DNA from: Allobranchiibius huperziae
GTDB taxonomy: Bacteria > Actinomycetota > Actinomycetes > Actinomycetales > Dermatophilaceae
Length of the DNA stretch: 64,000 bases
NCBI RefSeq assembly: GCF_013410455.1
Contig: NZ_JACCFW010000001.1
Span: 760,929 to 824,928 of the forward strand
Direction: 5' to 3'
Under the pieces are notes generated by a model. The model saw nothing but the letters and a program-made list of their open reading frames with translations, did not search any database and was not told the origin of the DNA. The translations under genes and the position numbers were made by a program. Below are positions 20,229 to 29,144 of the stretch, in pieces; the first letter of the stretch is position 1; every line of letters starts with the position of its first letter.

Positions 20229-21995
20229 TCACTCGTCGCGCCAGGAGTGCCACAGCGCGGCGTACGCGCCGTCGGCGGCGACCAGCTCGGCGTGCGGGCC
20301 GATCTCGGTGATCCGGCCGTCCTCGACCACGGCCACCCGGTCGGCGTCGTGCGCGGTGTGCAGGCGGTGGGCGATCGCGACCACGGTGCGTCCCTCGACG
20401 ACGGCGTTGAGGGAGCGCTCCAGGTGGCGCGCGGCGCGCGGATCCAGCAGCGACGTCGCCTCGTCCAGCACCAGGGTGTGCGGATCGGTGAGCACCAGCC
20501 GCGCCAGTGAGAGCTGCTGCGCGGCGGCATCGGTCAGCGTCCGGCCGCCCTGCCCGATGCGGGTGTCGAGGCCGTCCGGCAACGCGGACGCCCACGGCAG
20601 GGCGTCCACCGAGCGCAGCGCCGCCCAGAGCGTCTCGTCGTCGGACGCGGGCCGGGCGAGGAGGAGGTTGTCGCGCAGCGTCCCGACGAAGACGTGGTGC
20701 TCCTGGGTGACCAGGGCGACCTCGCCGCGCAGGTCGTCCAGCGGGAGTTCGACCAACGGCACCCCGCCGACGGCGACCGAGCCGCTGCCGGGGCCGTCGA
20801 TGCCGGCGAGCAGCCGGCCGAGGGTGGACTTGCCCGCGCCGGAGGGCCCGACGATCGCCAGCCGTTCGCCGGGGGCCAGATCGAGGTCGATGCCGTGCAG
20901 CACCTCGCGTCCGGCGCGGTAGGAGTAGCGCACGTCGCGTGCGGCCAGCCGGGAGTCGCTCGGGCGCGCGTCACCCGCCTGGCGGTCGGGCGGCAGGTCC
21001 TCGATGCCGATGATCCGGGCAAGGGCGCTGGCACCGACCTGGATCTCGTCGAGCCAGGACAGCAGCTCGTCGATGGGGTCGCCGATGGCCAGCGCGTAGA
21101 GCACGATCGTCACGACCTGACCGAGGTTCGCGTGGCCGTGCGCGACCAGGAAACCGCCCCACAGCAGCGCCACGCCGACGGGCAGCATGGCGCCGAGGTC
21201 CACGGTCGGGAACCACCACATCCGCAGTCGCAACGTGTAGAGCTCGGCGTCCCACATCCCGCGGATCGCGCTGTGCAGCCGGGAGCGCCGCACACCCTGC
21301 AACGACAGTGCGTCGATCGTGCGGGCGCCCTCGATGCTCTCGCTCACCACGCCGTTCGTGACGGCGTACGACGCCCGCTCCCGTGCGTAGCCGGGCCCGG
21401 CGAAGCGCAGGTAGCGCTTGGTCGACAGGGACAGCAGCGGCAGGGTGATGAGCAGCGACAGGGCGACCAGCGGGTTGACCAGGAAGGCGGCCCCCAGGGT
21501 CAGCAGCGAGGTGACTGCCGCGACCAGGGTGGCCGGCACCCCGAACCGCACCGCGTAGGAGAGCGCATCGACGTCGTTGGTGGTCCTCGAGACCAGCTCG
21601 CCGGTGCCCGCGCGCTCGACGGTCGAGAGCGGCAGCTCCAGCACCCGGTCGATGAATCGCTCGCGCAGTCCGGCGAAGACGGTCTCGCCCAGCACGTACG
21701 CCGAGCGGCGGGCCGTCCAGGTCAGGGCGGTCTGCGCGAGCACCACCACGAGCAGCGCGACGCCGAACCGGTCGATGGTCGCGTTGTCGATGCCGTGCGA
21801 GAGCCGCTCGATGAGCTCGCCGAACAGCCGCGGTGCGCACAGGGCGGCGACGGCCGCGAGCGCGTGCAACCCCACCGTCACGATCAGCGCGCGGCGATGC
21901 CGACGCATCAGCATCCGGGCGTGCCGGCGCACGGCGGCGCCGTCGGCGACCGGCAGGACGGTGGGCTTCGCGACCTCAGGCGTGAGCGGGCTCAT
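20229..21995 (-). CDS. ABC exporter half-transporter B (intact Walker motifs, altered signature)
   Basis: 588 residues: six-span type IV exporter membrane domain (residues about 40-320) and one nucleotide-binding domain (about 345-588). Walker A is VGPSGAGKSTLGRLL, Walker B TLVLDEATSLLD, and the H-loop AIAHRLHT is intact. The ABC signature, usually LSGGQ, reads TDAAAQQ. It overlaps the upstream half-transporter by 20 bases, and the two surely form a heterodimer. The defects are complementary to those of the partner. Substrate unknown; lipid or drug export is typical of the family. Confidence 0.92.
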   Translation of the reverse strand: MSPLTPEVAKPTVLPVADGAAVRRHARMLMRRHRRALIVTVGLHALAAVAALCAPRLFGELIERLSHGIDNATIDRFGVALLVVVLAQTALTWTARRSAYVLGETVFAGLRERFIDRVLELPLSTVERAGTGELVSRTTNDVDALSYAVRFGVPATLVAAVTSLLTLGAAFLVNPLVALSLLITLPLLSLSTKRYLRFAGPGYARERASYAVTNGVVSESIEGARTIDALSLQGVRRSRLHSAIRGMWDAELYTLRLRMWWFPTVDLGAMLPVGVALLWGGFLVAHGHANLGQVVTIVLYALAIGDPIDELLSWLDEIQVGASALARIIGIEDLPPDRQAGDARPSDSRLAARDVRYSYRAGREVLHGIDLDLAPGERLAIVGPSGAGKSTLGRLLAGIDGPGSGSVAVGGVPLVELPLDDLRGEVALVTQEHHVFVGTLRDNLLLARPASDDETLWAALRSVDALPWASALPDGLDTRIGQGGRTLTDAAAQQLSLARLVLTDPHTLVLDEATSLLDPRAARHLERSLNAVVEGRTVVAIAHRLHTAHDADRVAVVEDGRITEIGPHAELVAADGAYAALWHSWRDE

Positions 21996-23709
21996 CGATG
22001 TCCTCCTCTCCGCGCAGGACGACGCGTCGGTAGGCCGGCGAGGTCCTCGACAGGTCCGCGTGGGTGCCCTCGGCGACGATGCCGCCGTCCTGCAGCAGCA
22101 GCACCCGGTCGGCCTGGTCGAGCAGCAGGGGGCTGGCGGCCATCACGACGGTCGTGCGACCGCGGCGCGCGGCGGCCAGCCGGGCCGCGATCCGCGCCTC
22201 GGTGTGCGCGTCGACGGCGCTCGTCGGCTCCACGAGCACCAGGGTCTCGGCGCGGGTGAGCAGGGCGCGTACGAGGGCGAGCCGCTGACGCTGCCCGCCC
22301 GAGAAGGACCGGCCGCGCTCCTCGACCTGCGACTGCAGCCCGTCTTCCAGGGCCAGCAGCACGTCGTGCGCGTCGGCGGCGTCCAAGGCGGCGGCGATCT
22401 GATCGGAGGTGCTCCGGCCCGCGGGGTCGAGCTGATCGAGCAGCGTCCCGGCGAAGAGCCGCGGGTCGACCTCGGACACGACGACTCGCGAGCGGGCCTC
22501 TCGCACAGCGACATCCGCAAGACCTACGCTGCCGAACGTCACGTCGGTGCCCCCCTGCCCGAACCGGCCCAGCCGGTCCGCCAACGCGGACGCCTGCGCG
22601 GGTACGTCGCAGACCACGGCCGTCAGCAGGCCGGGCGCGAAGACCGCGCCGGTGGAGGGGTCGACCAGTTCCTGCGGACCGTCGGGCAGATGCGCGGTCG
22701 GGACCTCACCGGTGTGGTCGCCGGGGATCTGCAGGACCTTGATGATGCGGCCTGCCGCGACGCGGGTCGCGAGGAACTTGCCGGTCATCTCCGTCGCGGT
22801 CGACAGCGGCATCACCAGGAAGGTGGAGTACCCGTAGAACGCCACCAGCTCGCCGGGCGTGATCGCGCCGGAGTGCACCGACCGGGCGCCGAGCCAGGTG
22901 ACCACCAGCATGAAGATGCCGGGCAGCAGCACCTGCGCGGAGTCCAGCGTGGACTGCGGGGTCGCGACCCGCACCCCTTCGAGGCGTACGCGTTCGGACT
23001 GCTCGGCATAGCGGCGACGGAAGGTGTGCTCGCCGCCGATGCCGCGCAGCACGCGCAGTCCGGTGACGGTGTCGGCGCCCAGCTCCGAGAGCCGGCCGGA
23101 CTGTTCGCGCTGCGCCTGCTGGCGTCGTTGCAGGGGCTTGATCACCGCGGCCAGGGCGGTCAGCAGGACCGGCACCCCCAGCAGCACCACCAGACCGAGC
23201 GGGAGTGAGCTGCGCAGCAGGATGATCGCGACCACCAGGTAGGCGACGATCGCTCCGACGAACCGGGCGAACGCGTCGTAGGACTCCGCGAAGCGGGTGG
23301 CGTCGGTGGCCGCACTGGCCACGACCTGGCCGGTCGGCATCGCCCGGGGCAGCGCCTCACCGGAGTCGGTGGCGTGCTCGCCGACCAGTTGCATGCAGCG
23401 GAACGCCGCCTGCAGCCAGTTGAGCACCGCGAAGCGGTGCCGCAGCACCCCGGCGCCTGCGGCGACCGCGGCGAGCACGATCAGCGTGAGTGACCACAGC
23501 ACCAGCGCGCCCATGTCGTGCCCGCGGATGCCGTCGTCGGTGCCCCGGCTGATCGCGGCGGGCATCATCGCGAGACACAGCATCCAGACGATCGCGCAGC
23601 AGACCCCGCCCAGCACCGTGCGCCACTGCAGGCGTGCGGTCCATGCCATGAACCGCACCGGCGACCGCAGATCGGGTGTCCCGGGGTCGTCGTACGGCAG
23701 GGGTCTCAT
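21976..23709 (-). CDS. ABC exporter half-transporter A (degenerate ATP site, intact signature)
   Basis: 577 residues. The membrane domain starts near residue 20 with VLGGVCCAIVWMLCLAMMP and has about six spans. In the nucleotide-binding domain the signature SFSGGQRQRLALVRALL (near residue 470) is perfect. But no Walker A GxxGxGKS/T exists where expected (VVCDVPAQASALADRLG), Walker B reads LVLVEPTSAVD with Val in place of the usual Asp, and the H-loop His is Ala (VVMAASPLLL). It therefore cannot form a normal ATP site of its own. I chose ATG 23709 (MRPLPYDDP); the longer frame upstream has no coding character. Confidence 0.9.
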   Translation of the reverse strand: MRPLPYDDPGTPDLRSPVRFMAWTARLQWRTVLGGVCCAIVWMLCLAMMPAAISRGTDDGIRGHDMGALVLWSLTLIVLAAVAAGAGVLRHRFAVLNWLQAAFRCMQLVGEHATDSGEALPRAMPTGQVVASAATDATRFAESYDAFARFVGAIVAYLVVAIILLRSSLPLGLVVLLGVPVLLTALAAVIKPLQRRQQAQREQSGRLSELGADTVTGLRVLRGIGGEHTFRRRYAEQSERVRLEGVRVATPQSTLDSAQVLLPGIFMLVVTWLGARSVHSGAITPGELVAFYGYSTFLVMPLSTATEMTGKFLATRVAAGRIIKVLQIPGDHTGEVPTAHLPDGPQELVDPSTGAVFAPGLLTAVVCDVPAQASALADRLGRFGQGGTDVTFGSVGLADVAVREARSRVVVSEVDPRLFAGTLLDQLDPAGRSTSDQIAAALDAADAHDVLLALEDGLQSQVEERGRSFSGGQRQRLALVRALLTRAETLVLVEPTSAVDAHTEARIAARLAAARRGRTTVVMAASPLLLDQADRVLLLQDGGIVAEGTHADLSRTSPAYRRVVLRGEEDIDEPAHA

Positions 23710-23811
23710 GGCGTGCTTCAGCCTAGGTCGGGCGGGGACGCGGACGCGATCGGTTTTCTGCGCGGGAGGGCTGGGCGTCGGCGCACAGCCGCCGGACGCA
23801 CAATGGAGACC

Positions 23812-24642
23812 ATGCTCCGGGCCGCTCTCACACCGCGCCTCATGGGCCTGTTCGTGCTCATGGTCGTGCTCGTCGTGGCGTTCGTACTGCTCGGCATCTG
23901 GCAGCTGGACGTCGCCCGCAGTGCCGGGCACGCCACCGCGAACCACCAGATGCAGGACCGGCCGGTCACCGCGATCACCTCCGTGATGCAGCCCGCCGAG
24001 AGCTTCCCCTCCAACGGGTCGCTGCGGCCGGTGCGGGCGACCGGGCACTACGACGGCGCCCTGCAGGAGCTGGTCGCCGGGCGGACACTGGACGGACACA
24101 ACGGTTTCTGGGTGCTGACCCCGCTGGTGGTGGACGGCAACGGGGCACGACTACCGGTCGTCCGCGGCTTCGTCGCCGACCCGACGCACGTGCCGGCGCC
24201 CCTGACCGGAAGCCGCCAGGTCACCGTGACCGGTGCGCTCGCCCCGGGGGAGTCGCCCGCGACCGGCAGCTACCCGAGCGGCCAGATCGGCGCGATCAAC
24301 CTGGCGGTGCTCGCGAACACCTGGGGTGGCACGGTCTACAACGCGTTCGTCTTCGCCACGGACGAGTCACCCAGCGCGACCGCCGCACCCGTGGCGACGT
24401 TCCCGCCGCCGCAGCCGGGAGGCGGCGGCTTCCACCTGCTCAACGCCGGATACGCCGTGCAGTGGTGGGCATTCGCGTGTTTCGCGGTCTACGTGTGGGT
24501 GCGGATGGTGCGTGACGAGTACGCCGCGGAGGAGGCCGGGCGGGCCGCCGAGCTCCCGTCCGGGCCGGTCGCGGACAATGGCGAAGGCACGGACGGCGAG
24601 CAGACCGCCGCGGCATCAGTCGAGACGAAGGACCGGCAGTGA
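23812..24642 (+). CDS. SURF1-family cytochrome oxidase biogenesis protein
   Basis: 276 residues. An N-terminal span near residues 10-32 (LMGLFVLMVVLVVAFVLLG) leads into IWQLDVARSAG, the SURF1 hallmark (xWQxxR/A). A C-terminal span (AVQWWAFACFAVYVWVRMV) follows the extracytoplasmic beta domain containing VTGALAPGE and NLAVLANTW. SURF1 proteins help insert haem into cytochrome oxidase. ATG 23812 sits seven bases after CACAAT, like other leaderless starts; ATG 23803 is an alternative. Divergent from the ABC pair and overlapping the DUF3817 gene by GTGA. Confidence 0.85.
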   Translation: MLRAALTPRLMGLFVLMVVLVVAFVLLGIWQLDVARSAGHATANHQMQDRPVTAITSVMQPAESFPSNGSLRPVRATGHYDGALQELVAGRTLDGHNGFWVLTPLVVDGNGARLPVVRGFVADPTHVPAPLTGSRQVTVTGALAPGESPATGSYPSGQIGAINLAVLANTWGGTVYNAFVFATDESPSATAAPVATFPPPQPGGGGFHLLNAGYAVQWWAFACFAVYVWVRMVRDEYAAEEAGRAAELPSGPVADNGEGTDGEQTAAASVETKDRQ

Positions 24643-25025
24643 GCGAGCAGACCCAGAAGGCGGCGCGACCCTCCGGGCGCACCCTGATCGACCCGGCCAA
24701 GGCGCGTAAGGGGCTGACCTTCTTCAAGGTGATGGCGGTCATCGTCGGGATCGGCCTGCTGCTGCTGACCGCCCAGGTGATCCTCAAGTACGCCTTCGAC
24801 AACGGTGCGCTCGACTGGTGGCCGCAGCCGCACGGCCTGGTCTACATCGTCTACATCGCCGCCACCGTCAACCTCGCGTTCAGGATGCGCTGGGGGCTGC
24901 TCAAGATGGTGGGCGTCATCCTCGCCGGCTGCGTGCCCTTCCTGTCGTTCTACATCGAGCGCAAGGTGAGCGCCAACGTCGAGGGCGACCTCGCGGCGCT
25001 GCAGGCGGACACCCCACGCGGCTGA
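24639..25025 (+). CDS. DUF3817 small membrane protein
   Basis: 128 residues with three hydrophobic spans. It contains the family opening [19 protein letters not shown], the central [16 protein letters not shown] (charged and aromatic around the span) and a C-terminal [13 protein letters not shown]3817 proteins are routinely found beside guaA in actinobacteria, as here, but their function is not established. Coupled to SURF1 by GTGA; guaA begins 43 bp downstream with its own -10 box. Confidence 0.88.
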   Translation: MSEQTQKAARPSGRTLIDPAKARKGLTFFKVMAVIVGIGLLLLTAQVILKYAFDNGALDWWPQPHGLVYIVYIAATVNLAFRMRWGLLKMVGVILAGCVPFLSFYIERKVSANVEGDLAALQADTPRG

Positions 25026-25055
25026 GCGGCGTCCTCGGGGCCCGTCGCTGCTGGA

Positions 25056-25061
25056 TAGAAT
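25056..25061 (+). promoter_or_regulatory. -10 box for apparently leaderless guaA
   Basis: TAGAAT ends seven bases before GTG 25069, so the predicted transcript begins at or one base before the start codon. No Shine-Dalgarno sequence is present at a usable distance. Confidence 0.6.
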
Positions 25062-25068
25062 CCAGCAG

Positions 25069-26646
25069 GTGACCGCCCCCCTGCAGGAGCACCCCGTCCT
25101 CGTCGTCGACTTCGGCGCGCAGTACGCCCAACTCATCGCCCGCCGCGTGCGCGAGGCCTCGCTCTACAGCGAGGTGGTTCCGCACACCACCCCGGTGCAG
25201 GAGATCCTCGACCGCGAGCCCGCCGCCATCGTGCTCTCCGGCGGCCCGTCCTCGGTCTACGCCGACGACGCCCCCGGCCTGGACCCGGCCCTGCTCGAGG
25301 CGGGCGTGCCGGTCTTCGGCATCTGCTACGGCTTCCAGGCGATGGTCAAGAGCCTCGGTGGCAACGTCGAGCACACCGGCCTGCGCGAGTATGGCGCCAC
25401 GATGGCGCAGATCGTGGACACCGACTCCACCCTCTTCAACGGTCAGCCCGACGAGCAGTCCGTCTGGATGAGCCATGGCGACGCGGCCTCCGAGGCGCCC
25501 CCCGGTCTGCGGGTCACCGCCACGACGCCGGGTGCGTCGGTCGCGGCGATCGAGGACGACGAGCGTCAGCTGTACGGCGTGCAGTGGCACCCCGAGGTCA
25601 TGCACTCCACCTTCGGCCAGCGGGTGCTGGAGAACTTCCTGGTCCGCGGCGCGAAGCTGTCGCCGGACTGGACGCCCGAGGCGATGGCCGACCAGCTGGT
25701 CGAGCAGGTGCGCGAGCAGGTCGGCTCCGCACGGGCCATCTGCGGGCTGTCCGGCGGCGTCGACTCCTCGGTGGCGGCCGCACTCGTCCAGCGAGCCATC
25801 GGCGATCAGCTCACCTGTGTCTTCGTCGACCACGGGCTGTTGCGCGAGGGCGAGGCCGAGCAGGTCGAGAAGGACTTCGTCGACGCGACCGGCGTCGACC
25901 TGGTCGTCGTCGACGCGACCGACCAGTTCCTGAACGCCCTTGCGGGAGCGACCGACCCAGAGGAGAAGCGCAAGATCATTGGCCGGGAGTTCATCCGCTC
26001 GTTCGAGAAGGCCGCCCGCGACATCGTCGGCTCCCAGCAGGACGACGAGCACCCGGTGAAGTTCCTGGTGCAGGGCACGCTCTACCCGGACGTGGTGGAG
26101 TCCGGCGGCGGCACCGGTGCGGCCAACATCAAGTCCCACCACAACGTCGGCGGTCTGCCCGACGACCTGCAGTTCTCCCTCATCGAGCCGCTGCGCACCC
26201 TGTTCAAGGATGAGGTGCGCCAGGTCGGGCTGGAGCTCGGGGTGCCCGAGGGCATCGTGTGGCGCCAGCCGTTCCCCGGCCCCGGCCTCGGCATCCGGAT
26301 CATCGGCGAGGTGACCCGCGACAACCTGGCGATCCTGCGCCGCGCCGACGCCATCGCCCGTGAGGAACTCACCGCTGCGGGCCTGGACCGGGACATCTGG
26401 CAGTGCCCGGTGGTGCTGCTCGCGAATGTCCGCTCGGTCGGCGTCCAGGGTGACGGCCGCACGTACGGTCACCCGATCGTGCTGCGTCCGGTGTCCTCCG
26501 AGGACGCCATGACCGCGGACTGGACCCGCCTGCCGTACGACGTCCTGGCCAGGATCTCCGGCCGCATCACCAACGAGGTGAGCGAGGTCAACCGGGTCAC
26601 CCTCGACGTGACCAGCAAGCCGCCGGGCACCATCGAGTGGGAGTGA
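25069..26646 (+). CDS. guaA: GMP synthase (glutamine-hydrolysing)
   Basis: 525 residues, full length. It converts XMP to GMP. The class I amidotransferase domain has its cysteine in [10 protein letters not shown] near residue 85 and the His/Glu pair in [10 protein letters not shown]. The ATP pyrophosphatase loop is [15 protein letters not shown] near residue 229. The C-terminal dimer domain ends with the conserved KPPGTIEWE. The third guanine-pathway gene in the window after guaB and guaB3, and it shows the same leaderless-type promoter. Confidence 0.98.
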   Translation: MTAPLQEHPVLVVDFGAQYAQLIARRVREASLYSEVVPHTTPVQEILDREPAAIVLSGGPSSVYADDAPGLDPALLEAGVPVFGICYGFQAMVKSLGGNVEHTGLREYGATMAQIVDTDSTLFNGQPDEQSVWMSHGDAASEAPPGLRVTATTPGASVAAIEDDERQLYGVQWHPEVMHSTFGQRVLENFLVRGAKLSPDWTPEAMADQLVEQVREQVGSARAICGLSGGVDSSVAAALVQRAIGDQLTCVFVDHGLLREGEAEQVEKDFVDATGVDLVVVDATDQFLNALAGATDPEEKRKIIGREFIRSFEKAARDIVGSQQDDEHPVKFLVQGTLYPDVVESGGGTGAANIKSHHNVGGLPDDLQFSLIEPLRTLFKDEVRQVGLELGVPEGIVWRQPFPGPGLGIRIIGEVTRDNLAILRRADAIAREELTAAGLDRDIWQCPVVLLANVRSVGVQGDGRTYGHPIVLRPVSSEDAMTADWTRLPYDVLARISGRITNEVSEVNRVTLDVTSKPPGTIEWE

Positions 26647-26718
26647 TCCGCCCGGTCCGACCTGCGGTGACCGGCCGCTAGAGTCGGTCGGTCGCATAGA
26701 TCGTCTATCGAGGAGACG

Positions 26719-27513
26719 GTGGTGGACCTGCACGATCGCGTCGCCCTGGTGACCGGCAGTTCGTCGGGCCTCGGCACCGCGCTCGCGCACCGTCTCGCCG
26801 CACGGGGCGCCGTCCCGATCGTCCACGGACGCGACGGCGGGCGGACCGCAGCCGTCGCGGGCGATCTTGGTGCGGCATCCGTCGTGGGCGACCTCGCGGA
26901 GCGGGCCCCCCGCGAACGGGTCGTCGCCGAGGCACTCGCCGCGCACGGCCGCATCGACCTGCTCGTGGCGAACGCGGGCATCGGCTGGGCCGGGACGCTG
27001 ACCGCCATGCCGACGGAGACGGTCGACGCCCTCGTCGCCACCAATCTGACCGCCACGATGCAGCTGACCCGGTCGGTGCTGCCGGGCATGCTCGAGCGCG
27101 GCACGGGCGGCTTGTGCTTCGTCACCAGCATCGCCGGTCGGGTCGGCGTGGCCGGTGAGTCCGTCTACGCCGCGACGAAATCCGGCGTGGACGCGTTCGC
27201 CGAATCGCTGCGTCTGGAGCTACGCGGCACCGGGATCGGCGTCACCGTGGCGGTGCCAGGCGTCGTCGAGACGCCCTTCTTCGAGCGTCGCGGCGCCGCG
27301 TACGACCGCAGCAGCCCGCGTCCGCTGTCGGCCGACGTCGTCGCGGCCCGCATCGTGCGCGCCATCGAGCGCGACGCCGGTGAGGTCTGGACGCCCCGCT
27401 GGCTGCGGTCCGCCGCGGTCGTACGCGCGGTGGCGCCCTCGGCGTACAGCGGCCTGGCCGCGCGATTCGGTCGCCCGATCCGACCCGGGCGGGCGACGGA
27501 GCGCACGCCATGA
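26719..27513 (+). CDS. Short-chain dehydrogenase/reductase
   Basis: 264 residues, classical SDR. The cofactor loop is VTGSSSGLGTALAHRLAARG; NAG is present in LLVANAGIGW; the catalytic Ser is in VTSIAGRVG and the Tyr-Lys pair in VYAATKSGVDAF. The Arg following the loop (VHGRDGGR) suggests NADP preference. An AGGAGA sequence precedes GTG 26719. It overlaps the next gene by four bases (ATGA). Substrate unknown; the C-terminal tail is longer and basic (RFGRPIRPGRATERTP). Confidence 0.88.
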   Translation: MVDLHDRVALVTGSSSGLGTALAHRLAARGAVPIVHGRDGGRTAAVAGDLGAASVVGDLAERAPRERVVAEALAAHGRIDLLVANAGIGWAGTLTAMPTETVDALVATNLTATMQLTRSVLPGMLERGTGGLCFVTSIAGRVGVAGESVYAATKSGVDAFAESLRLELRGTGIGVTVAVPGVVETPFFERRGAAYDRSSPRPLSADVVAARIVRAIERDAGEVWTPRWLRSAAVVRAVAPSAYSGLAARFGRPIRPGRATERTP

Positions 27514-28424
27514 TGCTGCTGGTGATCGCGCTCGCCCTCGCGGCCGCGTTCACGTTCGCCCTGTCGGCCATGATCGAGCAGCAGGAGGCCCACGCCCAGC
27601 GGGCCACCGGGCAGCACGAGATCGCGACGGTCCGGGGTTTCGCCGGGTTCATCCGGCATCTGCTCACCCGTCGGCGCTGGCTCTTCGGGTGGCTCATCAA
27701 CATGTCCGGTTTCGGGATCCAGGCGGCCGCCCTGCAGCTGGGCACCGTCGCCATCGTGCAGCCCATCATGACGATGCAGATCTTCTTCGCGCTGCTCCTG
27801 TCCACCGGGGGCTCGCGCGACCAGCCGAGGCGGCGCGATTTCGCGTTCGGGCTCTCGATCTGCGCCGGTCTGGTCGTGCTGCTCACCGTCGGGCGCGCCG
27901 CGCCGCTGCGCGGATCGCCCGACCGCGACCGTGTCGCGCTGATCCTGGTCCTCATCGCGGCCACGGTCGTCCTCCTGGTGGTGGTGGCCCGTCGCACCGG
28001 CGGGATGCTCGCGAGCTTCCTGCTCGCGACCGGCGCGGGGATGTGTTTCGCGGCATCGGCCGTGCTGATGAAGCTCACCAGCGCGTCCCTGTTCGGTCCC
28101 GGTGTCCTCGCGACGGCGAAGGACTGGCCGGGCTACACCCTCGCGCTGTCGACGCTCGGCGGCCTGCTGCTGGAGCAGGCGGCGTTCTCGCAGGGTTCGC
28201 TGCCCTGGCCGTTCGCGGCGATGAGCATCACCAACCCGATCGTCAGTTATTGCGCCGGAATCTTCGGATTCCACGTCGAAGTGCCGCATTCACCCCCGGA
28301 TCTTCTCGCGGTGGCACTCACCGGCACGCTTCTCATCATCGGCATCACCGGGCTGTCGCACTCTCCGCTGGTACGACACGCCGACTCCTCAGCCCATCCC
28401 AAGGAATCGATGTCACCATCATGA
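27510..28424 (+). CDS. DMT/EamA-like multi-span membrane transporter
   Basis: 304 residues with about nine to ten hydrophobic spans arranged as two similar halves, opening with LLVIALALAAAFTFALSAMI. Features such as QLGTVAIVQPIMTMQIFFAL and SLPWPFAAMSITNPIVSYCA place the pairs of helices typical of EamA-type exporters. Coupled to the SDR by ATGA, so a shared substrate pathway is possible. The transported compound cannot be told. Confidence 0.75.
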   Translation: MMLLVIALALAAAFTFALSAMIEQQEAHAQRATGQHEIATVRGFAGFIRHLLTRRRWLFGWLINMSGFGIQAAALQLGTVAIVQPIMTMQIFFALLLSTGGSRDQPRRRDFAFGLSICAGLVVLLTVGRAAPLRGSPDRDRVALILVLIAATVVLLVVVARRTGGMLASFLLATGAGMCFAASAVLMKLTSASLFGPGVLATAKDWPGYTLALSTLGGLLLEQAAFSQGSLPWPFAAMSITNPIVSYCAGIFGFHVEVPHSPPDLLAVALTGTLLIIGITGLSHSPLVRHADSSAHPKESMSPS

Positions 28425-28425
28425 G

Positions 28426-29100
28426 ATGACGGATGCGCCGAGCGCGATTCCAGCCGCCCCCGAGAGCGGCCGCCTGGTGATCGACCGAGCACTCGTGCGC
28501 TCGTCGGTACGCCGCGGCGCTCGTCTCATCACCGAGACCGTCCTGGTCCCGTCACTGCTGCTCTACGTCAGCATCTTCACGATCGGCCAGGTGGGAGGCC
28601 TGATCGCCGTCCTCGTGTGGTGCGCGCTCACCCTCGCCATCCGGTGGCGCCAGGGGCACCACGTCCCGCGCACCCTGCTGCTCGCCGTCGCGATGCTGGT
28701 GGGCCGCACGAGCATCGCGCTCGCCCTGTCCAGCGTCTACGTCTTCCTGTTGCAGCCGATCGCCGGATCCGCCCTGATGGCGACGATCTTCCTGGTCAGC
28801 GCCGCCGTCGGTCGACCGATCACCCTGCACCTCGCGCGCGATTTCATCACCCTGCCTCAGTTCTTCCTCGACGACCGCCGGGCCCGCCGGATGTTCACCC
28901 AGGTCTGCGTCATCTGGGGCGTCTCGCGCCTGATCGACGTCGCGATGAGCGTCGGCGCGCTGCACCTCGGCATGAGCACCGGCGTGCTCTCGCGCGGCCT
29001 GCTCAGCACCTCGCTGACCGTGCTGTCGGTCGTGATCTGCACCGCCTGGGGCTGGAGCCGGATCGCCCGGATGCCGAATTTCAGCATCGCCACCGCCTGA
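28426..29100 (+). CDS. Multi-span membrane protein of unknown function
   Basis: 224 residues, about six hydrophobic spans, with a cytosolic N-terminus of roughly 35 residues. It resembles the loosely defined VC0807-type membrane proteins (a repeat of two-helix units, plus the soluble stretch ARDFITLPQFFLDDRRARRM), but I would not assign a function. ATG 28426 follows the transporter stop by one base. In the same transcription unit as the SDR and transporter. Confidence 0.7.
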   Translation: MTDAPSAIPAAPESGRLVIDRALVRSSVRRGARLITETVLVPSLLLYVSIFTIGQVGGLIAVLVWCALTLAIRWRQGHHVPRTLLLAVAMLVGRTSIALALSSVYVFLLQPIAGSALMATIFLVSAAVGRPITLHLARDFITLPQFFLDDRRARRMFTQVCVIWGVSRLIDVAMSVGALHLGMSTGVLSRGLLSTSLTVLSVVICTAWGWSRIARMPNFSIATA

Positions 29101-29144
29101 GCGATCCGGGTGGCCGGCACACGGCGATGTGCTAGGACGAATCC

